DNA from: Lutibacter flavus
Lineage (GTDB): Bacteria; Bacteroidota; Bacteroidia; Flavobacteriales; Flavobacteriaceae
Length of the DNA stretch: 64,000 nucleotides
Reading direction: 5' to 3'
NCBI RefSeq assembly: GCF_900188355.1
Contig: NZ_FZNX01000006.1
Span: forward strand, 62,001-126,000
The notes under the pieces were generated by a model that was given only the letters and a program-made list of their open reading frames with translations, did not search any database and had not been told where the DNA came from. Position numbers and translations under genes: made by a program. Of this stretch, positions 17,863 to 28,200 are shown piece by piece. Positions within the stretch are counted from its first letter, which is position 1; the number at the start of each line of letters is the position of its first letter.

Positions 17863-17889
17863 ATTCCATTATTTTTGTTTTGCGAAGAT

Positions 17890-17937
17890 AAAAAAAAAGA
17901 ACCCGAAAATCTTTAATTTACTAAAGATTTCCGGGTC
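17890..17937 (-). terminator. Terminator of the dcw cluster
   Basis: On the minus strand GACCCGGAAATCTTTA pairs with TAAAGATTTTCGGGTTC across a 6-base loop, then a run of nine T. It lies 45 bases after the ftsZ stop and separates the cluster from yqeY. Confidence 0.92.
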
Positions 17938-17981
17938 TAATTCTTAGAAATAAATCTAAGGCTCGTCTTTGGGCAATATTT

Positions 17982-19919
17982 TTAATCTACATTATCATGT
18001 AAGAAAGAATTGTTTGATCTAAATTGAATATCATCATTTTCATCTATATCTAAAGTCGTTCTTGATTGATTAACTTCTAAGGAATGTGAAGTTTCATCAA
18101 GTTGAACCCCCATCCTTTTATAAGCAGGAACTTTTTCAATTTCATCAATATTTTGATTCACTTTATTTATAAACTTGTAATTGAAATTTTTCATTTTCAA
18201 TCGTCTATCTTCAGCTCTTTTTTGCAATTCTGCAATTGTTAAATCCAAAGGAGAAACTTCCTTATAATCAACAACTTCAGTTTCATTAACATCTATTTCT
18301 GCTTTAGAACGAAGGGTGAAATTAAGCTCTTCACTTACTTTTTCTTTAACTTCGGTAATAGCTGGTTTAGATGCTTTTGTCAAATTTTCTTCCAGTTCCG
18401 TATAATCCTCCAATGAAAAATACACATCCTCTTCAACTTTTTTAGGTGGTTGAACTACTTGATGTCCAACAACTTCAATTTCGTTTAAAACTGTTTTAGA
18501 TTCTTCCTTTTTAGGTTCTTTTATAGGTTCCTTTATAGGTTCTTCTATTGATTCCTTTTTAATTTGTGAAAGCGGAATATCAAAAGTAAATTCAATTTGT
18601 TTTTCTTCTTCTACAATTGGCTGTTCTTCAATATTAGCTGTAATTGGAGTAATTACAAAATCGTCTTCTTTAATTTCGTTTAAAGAAATTTCTTCATAAA
18701 CAACTTCAATATTATTTATAAAATCTGTTGTAGGAATAATTTTAAAATCTTCCTCTTCCTCTTCTCCTAAATCAAAAATAACCTTATCCTCAACAGCTGG
18801 TTGACTTTTAATTTCATTTTCTTTATTTATTGAACTTTCAATAATTCTTTTTTCTGAAAAATCAAAAGTAGCTTCTTGATCTTCACCAAGGGTATGTATT
18901 ATTTTTTTTGCTTCAGTATTGGAAATTTCATGTTGTTGATCTTTATTAAATCCTGTTGCAACAATTGTAACTGCGATTGCATCTCCAAGACTTTCATCTT
19001 CACCAACTCCCATTATAATATTAACATTTGATTTCGCCTCAGATTGAATAAAATCATTAATCTCACCAATTTCATCAATTGTAATTTCTTCAGAACCAGA
19101 AACTATTAATAAAAGCACATTTTTAGCACCGGTTATTTTATTGTCATTTAATAACGGTGAGTCTAACGCTTTTGAAATAGCTTCTTCAGATCTATTAGGC
19201 CCTGATGCTGTTGCAGATCCCATAATTGCAGTTCCACTATTAGACAGCACTGTTTTCGCATCTTTTAAATCGATATTTTGTGTGTAATGATGCGTAATTA
19301 CTTCTGCAATACCTCTAGAAGCTGTAGATAAAACTTCATCTGCTTTTGAAAACCCGGCTTTAAAACCAAGATTGCCATAAACTTCCCTTAATTTATTATT
19401 ATTTATAACTACTAATGAATCTACATATTCACGCAATCTTTCAATTCCTTTTTGAGCCTGATCGTTACGCATTTTACCTTCAAAATTAAAAGGCATAGTA
19501 ACAATTCCTATGGTTAACAAATCCAATTCACGAGCAACTTTCGCAATAATTGGAGCGGCACCAGTTCCTGTACCACCACCCATTCCAACGGTAATAAATA
19601 CCATTTTAGAATTTGAAGAAAGCATATCTTTAATTTCTTGAATGCTTTCAATTGCAGCTTGTTCACCAACTTCTGGATTTGCACCTGCACCTAAACCTTC
19701 AGTTAATGAAACACCTAATTGAATTTTAGTTGGTACCGGGCTATTTTGCAAGGCCTGAGAATCCGTATTACAAATTACAAAATCAACGCCATTAATACCT
19801 TGTGAATACATATGATTCACGGCATTACTACCTCCTCCACCTACTCCAATGACCTTTATTACGTTTGATTGATTTTTTGGTAAATCGAATGAAATGTTGC
19901 TAAAATCTGAACTGCTCAT
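17982..19919 (-). CDS. ftsZ: Cell division protein FtsZ
   Basis: 645 aa, much longer than the about 380 aa of E. coli. FtsZ is the tubulin-like GTPase of the division ring. The core (about 15-330) has VIGVGGGGSNAVNHM, the tubulin signature GGGTGTG at 114-120, and PFNFEGKMRNDQAQKGIERLRE. From about 335 an acidic, low-complexity linker of some 270 residues follows, with a short repeat IEEPIKEPIKEPKKE, then a conserved helix (LQKRAEDRRLKMKNFNYKF) and the tail IQFRSNNSFLHDNVD. Long linkers are usual in this group. Last gene of the dcw cluster. Confidence 0.97.
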   Translation of the reverse strand: MSSSDFSNISFDLPKNQSNVIKVIGVGGGGSNAVNHMYSQGINGVDFVICNTDSQALQNSPVPTKIQLGVSLTEGLGAGANPEVGEQAAIESIQEIKDMLSSNSKMVFITVGMGGGTGTGAAPIIAKVARELDLLTIGIVTMPFNFEGKMRNDQAQKGIERLREYVDSLVVINNNKLREVYGNLGFKAGFSKADEVLSTASRGIAEVITHHYTQNIDLKDAKTVLSNSGTAIMGSATASGPNRSEEAISKALDSPLLNDNKITGAKNVLLLIVSGSEEITIDEIGEINDFIQSEAKSNVNIIMGVGEDESLGDAIAVTIVATGFNKDQQHEISNTEAKKIIHTLGEDQEATFDFSEKRIIESSINKENEIKSQPAVEDKVIFDLGEEEEEDFKIIPTTDFINNIEVVYEEISLNEIKEDDFVITPITANIEEQPIVEEEKQIEFTFDIPLSQIKKESIEEPIKEPIKEPKKEESKTVLNEIEVVGHQVVQPPKKVEEDVYFSLEDYTELEENLTKASKPAITEVKEKVSEELNFTLRSKAEIDVNETEVVDYKEVSPLDLTIAELQKRAEDRRLKMKNFNYKFINKVNQNIDEIEKVPAYKRMGVQLDETSHSLEVNQSRTTLDIDENDDIQFRSNNSFLHDNVD

Positions 19920-19969
19920 AATATTAATTTATTGGTGTTTTTTTATTTGATCTTTTTCTTTTTTCTTTG

Positions 19970-21304
19970 TTATTCTGCATTGTCTAAAAAATCTCTGAAC
20001 TTATCTCCCCATTTTTCAAAAATTGATTTTTTAGGGTCTTTAACTTCTTCAATTTCATCATCATCTTCTACATTTGCATCTTCACTTTTTAATTCTTCAT
20101 CTTTCTCATGATTGTGTTGTGCCTCTTTTACTTTTTGTTTATCCAGCCTGTTTAAACCATTCATTAAAAGCCCAACCGCTGTTGCATATTGTGGACTAGA
20201 AAAACTTTCATCAGAATCTCCTGCTAAATTTTCATTTGGATATCCAATTCTTGTATCCATTCCAGTAATATATTCAACTAGTTGCTTTAAATGTTTAAGT
20301 TGAGCTCCCCCACCTGTTAAAACAATTCCTGCAATTAATTTTTTCTTTGGTTCTTCGTGACCGTAATTTTTAATTTCTAAAAAAACTTGTTCAATTATTT
20401 CAACCACACGTGCGTGTATAATTTTAGAAAGATTTTTTAGTGTTATTTCTTTTGGATCTCTACCACGCAATCCTGGAATAGAAACAATTTCATTGTCTTT
20501 ATTTTCACCAGGCCAAGCCGATCCAAATTTTGTTTTTAATAATTCAGCTTGTTTTTCAATTATTGAGCAACCCTCTTTAATATCTTCAGTAATTACATTT
20601 CCTCCAAATGGAATTACAGCTGTATGACGAATAATTCCGTTTTTAAATATTGCTAAATCGGTTGTTCCACCACCAATATCAATTAATGCTACACCTGCTT
20701 CTTTTTCTTCAGTACTTAAAACCGCTTCAGCCGAGGCTAATGGCTCTAACGTAATTCCAGCTAAATTTAAACCTGCACTTTTAATACAACGCCCAATATT
20801 TCTAATTGATGAAACCTGACCAACAACTACATGAAAATTTGCTTCTAATCTGCCTCCATACATCCCAACCGGCTCAGTTATTTCAGCTTGCCCATCAACC
20901 TTAAATTCTTGTGGTAACACATGAATAATTTCTTCACCTGGGAGCATTACTAATTTGTGCACTTGTTTTTCAAGCTTTTCCAAATCCTCATCACTAATTA
21001 CCTCTTCAGAATTTGGTCTTGTTATATAATCACTATGTTGTAAACTTCTAATATGCTGACCCGCAATCCCAACTACAGCTTCATCAATTTTAATTCCTGA
21101 AACAGCAATAGCCTCATCAACAGCAATTTGAATAGATTGAATTGTTTGTGTTATATTATTAACAACTCCACGGTGCACACCTAAACTCTTTGATTTCCCC
21201 GTACCTAACAACTCTATTTTCCCATATTCATTTCGACGACCTATCATAGCAACAATTTTAGTTGTTCCTATATCTAATCCTACTGAAATATCATTATGTT
21301 CCAT
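19970..21304 (-). CDS. ftsA: Cell division protein FtsA
   Basis: 444 aa. An actin-like ATPase that ties FtsZ filaments to the membrane. Actin-fold motifs: VGLDIGTTKIVAMIG (phosphate 1), ALIDIGGGTTDLAIF (phosphate 2) and VLTGGGAQLKHL (adenosine). The end of the protein, KSIFEKWGDKFRDFLDNA, is a good amphipathic membrane-targeting helix, after an acidic spacer (DEELKSEDANVEDDDEIEE). Fifty bases separate it from ftsZ and 3 bases from ftsQ. Confidence 0.96.
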   Translation of the reverse strand: MEHNDISVGLDIGTTKIVAMIGRRNEYGKIELLGTGKSKSLGVHRGVVNNITQTIQSIQIAVDEAIAVSGIKIDEAVVGIAGQHIRSLQHSDYITRPNSEEVISDEDLEKLEKQVHKLVMLPGEEIIHVLPQEFKVDGQAEITEPVGMYGGRLEANFHVVVGQVSSIRNIGRCIKSAGLNLAGITLEPLASAEAVLSTEEKEAGVALIDIGGGTTDLAIFKNGIIRHTAVIPFGGNVITEDIKEGCSIIEKQAELLKTKFGSAWPGENKDNEIVSIPGLRGRDPKEITLKNLSKIIHARVVEIIEQVFLEIKNYGHEEPKKKLIAGIVLTGGGAQLKHLKQLVEYITGMDTRIGYPNENLAGDSDESFSSPQYATAVGLLMNGLNRLDKQKVKEAQHNHEKDEELKSEDANVEDDDEIEEVKDPKKSIFEKWGDKFRDFLDNAE

Positions 21305-21307
21305 ATT

Positions 21308-22030
21308 CTACTTTTTTGTGCAAACAACCTGGTTGCTATATTTTAAATTTATTGATGTATAATTATCAATAGTTTTATCTGTCATTGTTTTGTTAAAAAA
21401 TGACTTTAAATTTTTAAATTTTAAGTCCAAATTTTTAATTTTCCCTAATTCAATACTTTGCTCTCCAATTCTTGTTTTTAAAATAAACTCTTTATCAGGT
21501 GTTTTTTCTACACCAATAATTTGCTTTTTTAAAAACTCATCATTCAAAATTTTCGTTACTAAGAGATAAATATCATCCTTATCTGCCTCTTTAACATCTC
21601 CAGAAATCAACATAACTCTTGCTGAGTGATTTGCTGATAATGGCATTACTTTGGCCGCTCTATCAATGTAATAACTTTTAGAATCAGATATAACTCTTGC
21701 AATAGGTGTTCGTTGTTTTATTTTAGATTTCAACAAACCATCAACCGTTAAAAAAACAGACGCATTTTCCACCATAGAATGGGATAGAACTTTCGTCTCC
21801 AGTTTGTGTAAATCTATAACAGTTTTTGCTTCATTTACAACTGTCTTTCCATTTTGTATTAACATTTTATTAACCATTTGGTAATCCATAAAAAGGTTAT
21901 TTCCTTCTTCAAATTCAATGCTAATATCACGTATCTTTTTAACACTGTGTTTATGATGTGAAAAACCATACAAAAATACTACTAATCCCAGTAACAGCAA
22001 ACCCTTTATGTAATTCCAATTAATTTTCAA
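21308..22030 (-). CDS. ftsQ: Cell division protein FtsQ/DivIB
   Basis: 240 aa. A bitopic protein: short cytoplasmic N-terminus, one membrane helix (about 8-24, GLLLLGLVVFLYGF), then a periplasmic POTRA-like part (IRDISIEFEEGNNLFMDYQMV) and beta domain. It links the early and late division machinery. Sequence conservation is low as in all FtsQ; the call rests strongly on its place between murC and ftsA. It overlaps the end of murC by 11 bases. Confidence 0.88.
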   Translation of the reverse strand: MKINWNYIKGLLLLGLVVFLYGFSHHKHSVKKIRDISIEFEEGNNLFMDYQMVNKMLIQNGKTVVNEAKTVIDLHKLETKVLSHSMVENASVFLTVDGLLKSKIKQRTPIARVISDSKSYYIDRAAKVMPLSANHSARVMLISGDVKEADKDDIYLLVTKILNDEFLKKQIIGVEKTPDKEFILKTRIGEQSIELGKIKNLDLKFKNLKSFFNKTMTDKTIDNYTSINLKYSNQVVCTKK

Positions 22031-23366
22031 CTGTCAAACTATTTTTAATTATTTCAACTAATTCACCTATGTCTCCGGCTCCTATTACAACGATAATTTG
22101 AGCGTTAGATTTTAATATGTTTTCAACTAAATTTTCTTTTGAAGAAATTTGTTTGTTTTTACAAGAAACTTTCTCTAATAACCATTGCGAATTAACACCT
22201 TCAATAGGTAATTCTCTTGCCGGATAAATGTCTAATAAAATCAATTCATCAAAACGAGATAAGCTTGAAGCAAATTCATCTACAAAATCTCTTGTTCTAC
22301 TGAATAAATGTGGTTGAAAAACTCCTAAAACTTTCTTCTTAGGATACATTTCTAAAACAGAATCTACAACAGCGTTAATCTCTGTTGGATGATGCGCATA
22401 ATCATCAATCAATACCAGATTTTCAGTTTTTATTTTATAAGAAAACCGTCTTTTTATACCTTTAAATGAAAGTAAAGCTTTAGCAATGACTTGTAATGAT
22501 ATTCCATAACTATTTGCCATTGCCAAAGCTGCCACCGCATTTAGCACATTATGTTTTCCTGGTAAATTTATTTTTACGTTTTTAATTCTTTCTGTTGGTG
22601 TTTTTACATTAAAAATATATGCACCATTTTCTATTCTAATATTATAAGCATTGTAGTCTGCATCTTCTTCAATACCAAAAGTTTGACCTTGAATCTGTAA
22701 TCCTTTTCTCACTATTAAAATATCAGAAACTTTATTGGCAAAATCTTTAAATGATTTTTCTAACTCTACATGTTCACCATAAATATCTAAATGATCTGCA
22801 TCCATTGATGTAATACATGCAATATTAGGTGATAGCTTTAAAAATGATCTATCAAATTCATCAGCTTCAACTACAGAAACTTCACTTCCTCCTAAAATTA
22901 AATTTGAATTGTAATTTTCTGAAATTCCTCCTAAAAAAGAAGTAGCATTTGTATTCGCTTCTTTTAAAATATGACCTAAAATGGTTGAAGTTGTAGTTTT
23001 ACCATGTGTTCCAGCCACAGCAAGACAGATTGTGTTTTTAGTAATTTCCCCTAAAATTTCAGACCTCTTTAAGACGCTGAAATTATTCTCTAAAAAATAA
23101 GTCAGTTCTGAATGATTTTTAGGAACCGCCGGCGTATAAACCACAATCGTATTTTGATTATTTTTAAATTTCTCAGAAATTAAATTAACGTTATCTTCAA
23201 AATGAATAACAGCCCCAATGCTTTGAAGATGCTTTGTAATTTCGGTTGGGGTTTTATCGTATCCAGCTACATTTTTACCATTGCTTTTAAAATAATTAGC
23301 AATTGCACTCATACCGATACCACCGATACCAACAAAATAAACGTTATGTATATTGTCTAAATTCAA
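22020..23366 (-). CDS. murC: UDP-N-acetylmuramate--L-alanine ligase
   Basis: 448 aa. Adds L-Ala to UDP-MurNAc, the first residue of the peptidoglycan stem peptide. N-terminal Rossmann motif VYFVGIGGIGMSAIANYF, ATP P-loop VAGTHGKTTTSTILGHIL near 118, EADEFDRSFL, and the C-terminal domain with DDYAHHPTEINAV. Cytoplasmic. Starts one base after murG ends and overlaps ftsQ. Confidence 0.97.
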   Translation of the reverse strand: MNLDNIHNVYFVGIGGIGMSAIANYFKSNGKNVAGYDKTPTEITKHLQSIGAVIHFEDNVNLISEKFKNNQNTIVVYTPAVPKNHSELTYFLENNFSVLKRSEILGEITKNTICLAVAGTHGKTTTSTILGHILKEANTNATSFLGGISENYNSNLILGGSEVSVVEADEFDRSFLKLSPNIACITSMDADHLDIYGEHVELEKSFKDFANKVSDILIVRKGLQIQGQTFGIEEDADYNAYNIRIENGAYIFNVKTPTERIKNVKINLPGKHNVLNAVAALAMANSYGISLQVIAKALLSFKGIKRRFSYKIKTENLVLIDDYAHHPTEINAVVDSVLEMYPKKKVLGVFQPHLFSRTRDFVDEFASSLSRFDELILLDIYPARELPIEGVNSQWLLEKVSCKNKQISSKENLVENILKSNAQIIVVIGAGDIGELVEIIKNSLTVEN

Positions 23367-24461
23367 TTAACTAATTATTAATTTTTCAATTTCTGATACT
23401 ATATCTTTTGTAGCATTTGGCAACGCCAAAGCTTTAATATTTTCACTTAGTTTTTGTTGTAATTTTGCATCATTTATTAATTCCAAAAACATCGTTTGAA
23501 ACATTTCTAATTCTGATTCCTTTAATAATAATGCCGCATTTTTTGTTACAACAGATAGCGCATTTTTAGTTTGATGATCTTCTGCAACATTCGGCGAAGG
23601 AATAAAAATCACTGGCTTTCCAACTAAACACAATTCTGAAATAGAACTAGCACCAGCTCGACTTATTAAAACATCTGCTGCTGCATAGGTTAAATCCATT
23701 CTGTTTAAAAAAGCATGTGTTTGAACACCTTCCAATTCATCATATTTCTTAAACTCATCGTAATACAACTTACCAGTTTGCCATATCACCTGAATATTAT
23801 TTTCAACTAACCAATTAATATGTTTTTTTATAAGATTATTAATGGCTCTAGCCCCAAGGCTTCCTCCAATTACTACAAGTGTTTTTTTCTCTTTTTTTAA
23901 ACCAAAATGAATAAATGCTTCTTCGCGCTTATCTTCAATTTCCAATAAATCCTGACGAACAGGGTTACCAGTTTTTATAATTTTTTCAGCAGGAAAAAAT
24001 CGCTCTAAACCGTCGTAAGCAACACATATTTTAGTTGCTTTTTTACTTAACAATTTATTGGTTATTCCTGGATATGAATTTTGTTCTTGAATCACAGTTT
24101 TAACACCTAATCTATTTGCCATAAACAAAGTTGGTCCGCTTGCAAAACCACCCGTACCAACTACGATTGTTGGTTTAAATTTTTTAATGATTTTAAATGC
24201 ATTAAAAAAACTGCTAAATAACTTGAAAGGAAATGCTAAATTTTTTAACGTTAACTTTCTTTGCAATCCAGAAATCCATAAACCTTTAATTTCATAACCC
24301 GCTTGCGGCACTTTCTCCATTTCCATTCTATCTCTAGCTCCAACAAACAAAAAATTAGCATCTGGATATTTTTCCTTTAGCTCATTTGCTATTGAAATTG
24401 CAGGGTAAATATGTCCACCCGTACCACCTCCGCTCAATATGATATTAATCGATTGCTTCAT
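23367..24461 (-). CDS. murG: Undecaprenyl-PP-MurNAc-pentapeptide GlcNAc transferase
   Basis: 364 aa. Makes lipid II from lipid I on the inner face of the membrane. GT-B fold: N-terminal [50 protein letters not shown]-terminal [25 protein letters not shown] and [16 protein letters not shown]. Overlaps the end of ftsW by 17 bases. Confidence 0.97.
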   Translation of the reverse strand: MKQSINIILSGGGTGGHIYPAISIANELKEKYPDANFLFVGARDRMEMEKVPQAGYEIKGLWISGLQRKLTLKNLAFPFKLFSSFFNAFKIIKKFKPTIVVGTGGFASGPTLFMANRLGVKTVIQEQNSYPGITNKLLSKKATKICVAYDGLERFFPAEKIIKTGNPVRQDLLEIEDKREEAFIHFGLKKEKKTLVVIGGSLGARAINNLIKKHINWLVENNIQVIWQTGKLYYDEFKKYDELEGVQTHAFLNRMDLTYAAADVLISRAGASSISELCLVGKPVIFIPSPNVAEDHQTKNALSVVTKNAALLLKESELEMFQTMFLELINDAKLQQKLSENIKALALPNATKDIVSEIEKLIIS

Positions 24462-25638
24462 GTAAAATATCTAAAGGGTTTTCTTCATTATCTGGATTCA
24501 TTATTTTTTCTTTATCGGCCGTTACACTTAAAATTATTCCAATGGCAAAACAAGTCATCCAAATAGATGTTCCACCACTACTAATTAACGGCAAAGTTTG
24601 TCCAGTAACAGGAAATAAGTTCACTGCTACTGCCATGTTTATTATAGCCTGAAAAATAATTGGCAATCCAACTCCAATAATTAATAATGTCGCAAAAATT
24701 GTCGTGGCTTTTTTGGCTGCAACTAAAATTCTAAATAACAATAATAAATACATTAGAATTACTGTGAGTGCTCCAAATATTAAACCGTATTCTTCAACAA
24801 TTATGGCAAAAATAAAATCGGAAGAAGATTGAGGTAAAAAGTTTTTTTGAACACTTTTTCCAGGTCCTCTACCTTGTAAACCTCCGCTTGCAATGGCTAT
24901 TTTTGCTTTTTCTACTTGATAACCTTCCTCCGCATTTTTATCAGAAAAATTTTCAATTCTACTTATCCAAGTATCGACTCTATTTGGCATCACATTTGGA
25001 AATGCTTTTGAAGTAAGCACAAATAGAGTCAATGCTAAAACTCCCATCCCCACGATAGAAGCTAAATATTTAAAAGGATAGCCCCCTATAAAAGTTAATA
25101 ACAATACCATAGAAAAAATAATGGCCGTTGTTGAGAAATTTGCAGGTAATATAAAAATTAATGTTGCTGCAACTGGCAACCATAATTGCCATAAACTTTC
25201 TTTAAAAGTGATTATTTTATCTTTGTTTTTAGCTAAATATCTCGCTACATAAACCATTAAAACTAAGCCTGCCAAAGTTGAAGTTTGAAAACCTACTCCA
25301 ATAAATGGAATTGTAATCCACCTACTCGCATTGGCTCCACCAATAACAGTTCCTTTAGTTAAGGTTACAATCAGTAAAACTATTACTAAAGGCAACATTA
25401 AAACAGAACCTCCACTAAAATATCTATATGGAATTTTATGTACTCCATAAATAATTAAGAATCCGAAAAATAATAATACTATATGCTTTATTAAATGGTA
25501 AGTAGTTGTTCCAGAGTTTGCAACATATACCAAATTTGTACTTGCACTATAAACTGGCATAAATGACAACAAAGCCATAATGCCAACAACAGCCCAAATA
25601 GCACGATCTCCTTCAATATTTCTTAATATATTCTTCAT
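24445..25638 (-). CDS. ftsW: FtsW, SEDS-family septal glycosyltransferase
   Basis: 397 aa, ten hydrophobic segments. FtsW polymerises lipid II at the septum with its class B PBP partner. Conserved SEDS features: [36 protein letters not shown], a large extracytoplasmic loop with [44 protein letters not shown], and [15 protein letters not shown]. The partner PBP is encoded in the same cluster. One base separates it from murD. Confidence 0.95.
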   Translation of the reverse strand: MKNILRNIEGDRAIWAVVGIMALLSFMPVYSASTNLVYVANSGTTTYHLIKHIVLLFFGFLIIYGVHKIPYRYFSGGSVLMLPLVIVLLIVTLTKGTVIGGANASRWITIPFIGVGFQTSTLAGLVLMVYVARYLAKNKDKIITFKESLWQLWLPVAATLIFILPANFSTTAIIFSMVLLLTFIGGYPFKYLASIVGMGVLALTLFVLTSKAFPNVMPNRVDTWISRIENFSDKNAEEGYQVEKAKIAIASGGLQGRGPGKSVQKNFLPQSSSDFIFAIIVEEYGLIFGALTVILMYLLLLFRILVAAKKATTIFATLLIIGVGLPIIFQAIINMAVAVNLFPVTGQTLPLISSGGTSIWMTCFAIGIILSVTADKEKIMNPDNEENPLDILHEAID

Positions 25639-26970
25639 TTACAGTTCTCTCACTGCTTTTTTAAATTGATTTCCTCTATCTTCATAATTTTCAAATAAAT
25701 CAAAACTTGCACAGGCCGGAGATAGCAAAACGGCATCTCCTTTTTCAGCAACCTTATAGGCCACTTTAACTGCCTCTTCAGCACCAGCTGTTTCAACAAT
25801 TAAATCAACAACATTGTAAAAAGTTTGTACAATTTTTTGATTATCTACTCCTAAACAGATTATTGCCTTTACTTTTTCTCTTACAAGTGGCATTAAATCC
25901 AAATAATCATTTCCCTTATCAACACCACCAACAATCCATACAGTAGGAGCTTTCATACTCTCTAATGCATAATATGTTGCATTTACATTTGTAGCTTTGG
26001 AATCGTTGATGTATTGCACACCATTTATTTTTAAAACAGCCTCCAATCTATGTTCCGCTCCCTCAAAGTCCTCCAAACTTTCCCTGATAGTATCTTTTCT
26101 AACTTTTAATAATGAAGCTGCCATAGCGGCTGCCATTGCATTTTTTGTATTGTGTTTTCCCTTTAATACTAAAGTTGATTTGTTCATTATTTTTTCTTCT
26201 GTTTTATATTTTATTATAATATTATTATTTTTTAAATACACTCCTTGTTCTAATTCCGTTTCTAATGAAAAAGGCAATAATGTCGCTTTTACTTTATTAT
26301 TTTTTAACCAATTTGAAATCACTTCATCATCATAATCATAAATTAAAAAATCATTTTCTGTTTGATTTTCAGTAATTCTAAATTTTGAATTGATATAGTT
26401 TTCAAATTGATACTCATACCTATCCAAATGATCTGGAGTAATATTTGTTAAAATTGCAATGTGTGGAGCGAAATTTACAATACCATCTAATTGAAAACTG
26501 CTCAACTCTAACACATGAACATCAAAGCTATTTTCTGCAACTTGCTGCGCAAAACTCTCTCCAATGTTTCCTCCCATTCCAACATTTATATTCCCTTTCT
26601 TTAAAATATGGTTCACCAACATTGTTGTAGTTGTTTTACCATTTGAACCCGTAATTCCTACAATCAATCCTTCTGTATATTTTGAAGCAAATTCAATTTC
26701 AGAAATCACTGGAATTTTCTTCTCATTTAAAGCAACAACCAAAGAAGCTTTATCTGGAATCCCAGGACTTTTCATTACAACATCTGCATCAAATATCTTA
26801 GACCCAGTATGATTTCCTTCTTCAAAAGAAATGTCATTATTTAAAAGAACTTCCTTATACTTTTTTGCAATTGTTCCTTTGTCTGAAACAAAAACTTCAT
26901 ATCCTTTTTGTTTTCCAAGAATTGCGGTTCCTACACCACTTTCACCCGCTCCTAGAACAACTAATTTCAT
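25639..26970 (-). CDS. murD: UDP-N-acetylmuramoylalanine--D-glutamate ligase
   Basis: 443 aa. Adds D-Glu to UDP-MurNAc-L-Ala. VVLGAGESGVGTAILGK at the N-terminus binds the UDP part; P-loop VGITGSNGKTTTTMLVNHIL near 110; NITPDHLDRY; and C-terminal INDSKATNVNATYYAL and LSPACASFDLFENYEDRGNQF, both typical of MurD. Cytoplasmic. Its stop is followed directly by ftsW. Confidence 0.97.
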   Translation of the reverse strand: MKLVVLGAGESGVGTAILGKQKGYEVFVSDKGTIAKKYKEVLLNNDISFEEGNHTGSKIFDADVVMKSPGIPDKASLVVALNEKKIPVISEIEFASKYTEGLIVGITGSNGKTTTTMLVNHILKKGNINVGMGGNIGESFAQQVAENSFDVHVLELSSFQLDGIVNFAPHIAILTNITPDHLDRYEYQFENYINSKFRITENQTENDFLIYDYDDEVISNWLKNNKVKATLLPFSLETELEQGVYLKNNNIIIKYKTEEKIMNKSTLVLKGKHNTKNAMAAAMAASLLKVRKDTIRESLEDFEGAEHRLEAVLKINGVQYINDSKATNVNATYYALESMKAPTVWIVGGVDKGNDYLDLMPLVREKVKAIICLGVDNQKIVQTFYNVVDLIVETAGAEEAVKVAYKVAEKGDAVLLSPACASFDLFENYEDRGNQFKKAVREL

Positions 26971-28197
26971 TTATCTCAACTTTAATGTTACTATTGTTAA
27001 TACTGCCAACATTATACCTACAATCCAAAATCGAGTTACTATTTTACTCTCATGGTAACCAGATTTTTGGTAATGATGATGTAATGGAGACATTTTAAAA
27101 ATTCGTCTTCCTTCACCATATTTTTTCTTTGTGTATTTAAAAAACGCAACTTGAAGTACCACCGATAAATTTTCTACTAAAAATATTCCTGCCAGAATTG
27201 GAATTAATAATTCTTTACGAACAGAAATTGCCAAAACAGCAATAATTCCACCAATTGTTAAACTTCCCGTATCTCCCATAAAAACTTGAGCAGGATATGT
27301 GTTATACCATAAAAACCCAACCAAACCACCAACAAAAGCCGCAATAAAAATTGTCATTTCTCCGGAATTCGGGATATACATTACATCTAGATAATCAGCA
27401 AAAATGATATTTCCTGAAACCCATGCAAATATTCCTAAAGTAAGTACAATTATGGCTGAAGACCCAGCTGCTAAACCGTCTATACCATCTGTTAAATTAG
27501 CTCCATTTGAAACCGCTGTTATAATAAAAATTACAATTGGTATAAAAATCAACCAAGCATAATCTCTTAATCCTTCACCAAATATATCCAGCGCAGCAGC
27601 ATAATCAAGCTCATTATTCTTTAAAAATGGAATGGTAGTTTTTGTAGATTTTTCGGCTGTTGCAAATAATACAGGAACACCCGTTTCGGTTTCATATTGA
27701 AGTTTTTCAGGTAATTTTTCCTTCATTGTAACATCCGGATGAAAATACAACATTGCACCAACAAAAATTCCTAATGTTATTTGACCTAAGATTTTAAACC
27801 TTCCTTTTAAACCTTGTTTATTTTTTCTAAATATTTTAATATAATCATCAATAAAACCAATAATCCCCATCCAAATGGTGGTTACCAGCAGAATAATAAT
27901 ATATACATTATCAATTTTAGTTAATAATAATACCGGAATTAGTGTAGCTAGAATAATTATAATCCCACCCATTGTTGGCGTCCCCGCTTTTTCTACTTGC
28001 CCTTCTAAACCTAAATCTCTAATTGATTCACCAACTTGTTTACGTTGCAAATAATTTATAATCCTTTTCCCAAAAATTGTTGAAAACAGTAAAGAAACTA
28101 TAAAAGCCAATGCAGAACGAAATGATATGTACTGAAACAAACCTGCTCCGGCTATATCGTAGTATTTTTCTAAATATTCAAATAAATAATATAACAT
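26971..28197 (-). CDS. mraY: Phospho-N-acetylmuramoyl-pentapeptide transferase
   Basis: 408 aa, ten membrane helices. Transfers phospho-MurNAc-pentapeptide to undecaprenyl phosphate, making lipid I. Motifs: [20 protein letters not shown], the DDYIK catalytic pair, [26 protein letters not shown] and [17 protein letters not shown]. It carries a 60-residue insert (about 155-215, with [17 protein letters not shown]) between helices, longer than the 360-aa E. coli enzyme; such inserts are usual in Bacteroidota. Confidence 0.96.
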   Translation of the reverse strand: MLYYLFEYLEKYYDIAGAGLFQYISFRSALAFIVSLLFSTIFGKRIINYLQRKQVGESIRDLGLEGQVEKAGTPTMGGIIIILATLIPVLLLTKIDNVYIIILLVTTIWMGIIGFIDDYIKIFRKNKQGLKGRFKILGQITLGIFVGAMLYFHPDVTMKEKLPEKLQYETETGVPVLFATAEKSTKTTIPFLKNNELDYAAALDIFGEGLRDYAWLIFIPIVIFIITAVSNGANLTDGIDGLAAGSSAIIVLTLGIFAWVSGNIIFADYLDVMYIPNSGEMTIFIAAFVGGLVGFLWYNTYPAQVFMGDTGSLTIGGIIAVLAISVRKELLIPILAGIFLVENLSVVLQVAFFKYTKKKYGEGRRIFKMSPLHHHYQKSGYHESKIVTRFWIVGIMLAVLTIVTLKLR

Positions 28198-28200
28198 TTC

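Noticed and set aside
25997-26335. 112-codon plus-strand ORF opposite murD
   Set aside because: Antisense shadow. MurD motifs are intact on the other strand.
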